From Serilophus lunatus (lineage: Eukaryota > Chordata > Aves > Passeriformes > Eurylaimidae): a DNA stretch of 64,000 nt. The notes beneath the pieces are model-generated. The model saw nothing but the letters and a program-made list of their open reading frames with translations. It had not been told where the DNA came from and did not search any database. A program made the translations under genes and the position numbers. The DNA is taken from assembly GCA_013399895.1 (NCBI GenBank), contig VXBA01005478.1:147794-211793 (forward strand), read 5' to 3'. Below, in pieces: positions 63,580 through 64,000 of this stretch (its first letter is position 1; each line of letters starts with the position of its first letter).

Positions 63580-64000
63580 GAGCTGGGCCGGCGGGACAGG
63601 GCGGGCTGTGAGGTCCCTTCCAAGCCGAACCGCTCGGGGCTTCTGTGGAGGAGAAACTAAAGAACCGAGGGAAGAGGACAAAGACTTCACATTTTCTGAA
63701 CTAAAATAGCTCGGGCGATGGGAGCGTCCAGCGGTACCGGGGCTGAGCCGGGGCTNGGCAGGGTTGGGGTCAGGGTTGGGGCTGCAGGGCTCCGGTCCCG
63801 GCTGTGCCGAGCGGCACCGGCTGCCCTGCTCCGTGCCTGCTGCCGACGGACGGGGGCAGCGCCGGGCTGTCCCCTCCGCCCCCATCCCCTCCCTCGGTTT
63901 AGGGGCGTTTTTCCGGCAGCTCCGCGCTGGGAACCGCCGTGTTTGAGCCGCGGGGAGGCAGGAGGGCGGCGGGGCTGTGTCCCCGGGATGCTCGGACCCC
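63580..64000. promoter_or_regulatory. CpG island at the right edge, promoter of the next gene
   Basis: CpG density rises sharply from about 63580 and stays high to the end (for example gccgcggggaggcaggagggcggcgg). A single N lies at 63757 next to a gggttggggtcagggttgggg G-rich repeat. By human gene order the neighbour could be MEX3D, but no coding sequence of it is visible and the strand is unknown. Confidence 0.6.
63757..63757. other. Single undetermined base
   Basis: One N in a GC-rich stretch. Confidence 0.95.

Noticed and set aside
1..64000. CRISPR arrays, tRNA or rRNA genes, bacterial operons
   Set aside because: None seen; the window is plainly vertebrate nuclear DNA with spliced genes and CR1 LINEs.

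Overview
The window is vertebrate nuclear DNA, most likely from a bird and probably a passerine. It has compact introns, GC-rich CpG-island promoters, more than 30 short 3'-end fragments of CR1 LINEs on both strands, and one solo LTR of endogenous-retrovirus type. Three recognisable genes lie head to tail on the + strand: the 3' part of TCF3 (E2A; about 1-30120), UQCR11 (31402-34990) and MBD3 (40389-56260). In human chr19p13.3 the same three genes are neighbours in the same order, which supports the assignments. The homologous chicken region is, to my knowledge, microchromosome 28 (inference).

TCF3 region. Fourteen coding exons are visible (2571-22070). They encode about the last 540 residues of an E-protein. 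The first activation domain is not in the window and must lie upstream. Two alternative bHLH exons are present: the E12 type at 17916-18154 and the E47 type at 21014-21240. A shared last coding exon ends at TAA 22070. A spliced 3'UTR exon probably starts at 23047 and may run to a poly(A) signal cluster near 30100. A CpG-rich patch inside the intron at 4362-10064 sits where the paralogues TCF4 and TCF12 have an internal promoter.

UQCR11 region. A CpG island at 31210-31620 holds exon 1. Exon 2 carries the stop codon, and a non-coding exon 3 ends at AATAAA 34969. The predicted protein is 56 aa, the same length as the human subunit. Between UQCR11 and MBD3 (34991-39940) I see only CR1 fragments and unique non-coding sequence.

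MBD3 region. A CpG island with a 152-bp run of N and a 12-bp G-rich tandem repeat precedes a five-codon first exon (40389-40402). Exons at 46153, 48382, 50837, 51736 and 53085 follow, and a 3'UTR exon starts at 54422. The roughly 96-bp second exon that encodes the first half of the methyl-CpG-binding domain was not found in the 5.7 kb where it should lie. The visible exons join in frame to an MBD3b-like protein. The remaining sequence (56260-63580) is intergenic with CR1 copies, and a new CpG island starts at about 63580 and runs off the window; by human gene order it may belong to MEX3D (inference).

Functionally, TCF3 is an E-box transcription factor, MBD3 a NuRD chromatin-remodelling subunit and UQCR11 a mitochondrial complex III subunit. 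Their adjacency is conserved synteny, not an operon. I found no novel multi-gene system. The most useful leads are the missing MBD3 exon, the candidate internal TCF3 promoter, the direct repeats that flank a TCF3 exon, and the splicing architecture of the E12/E47 exon pair.
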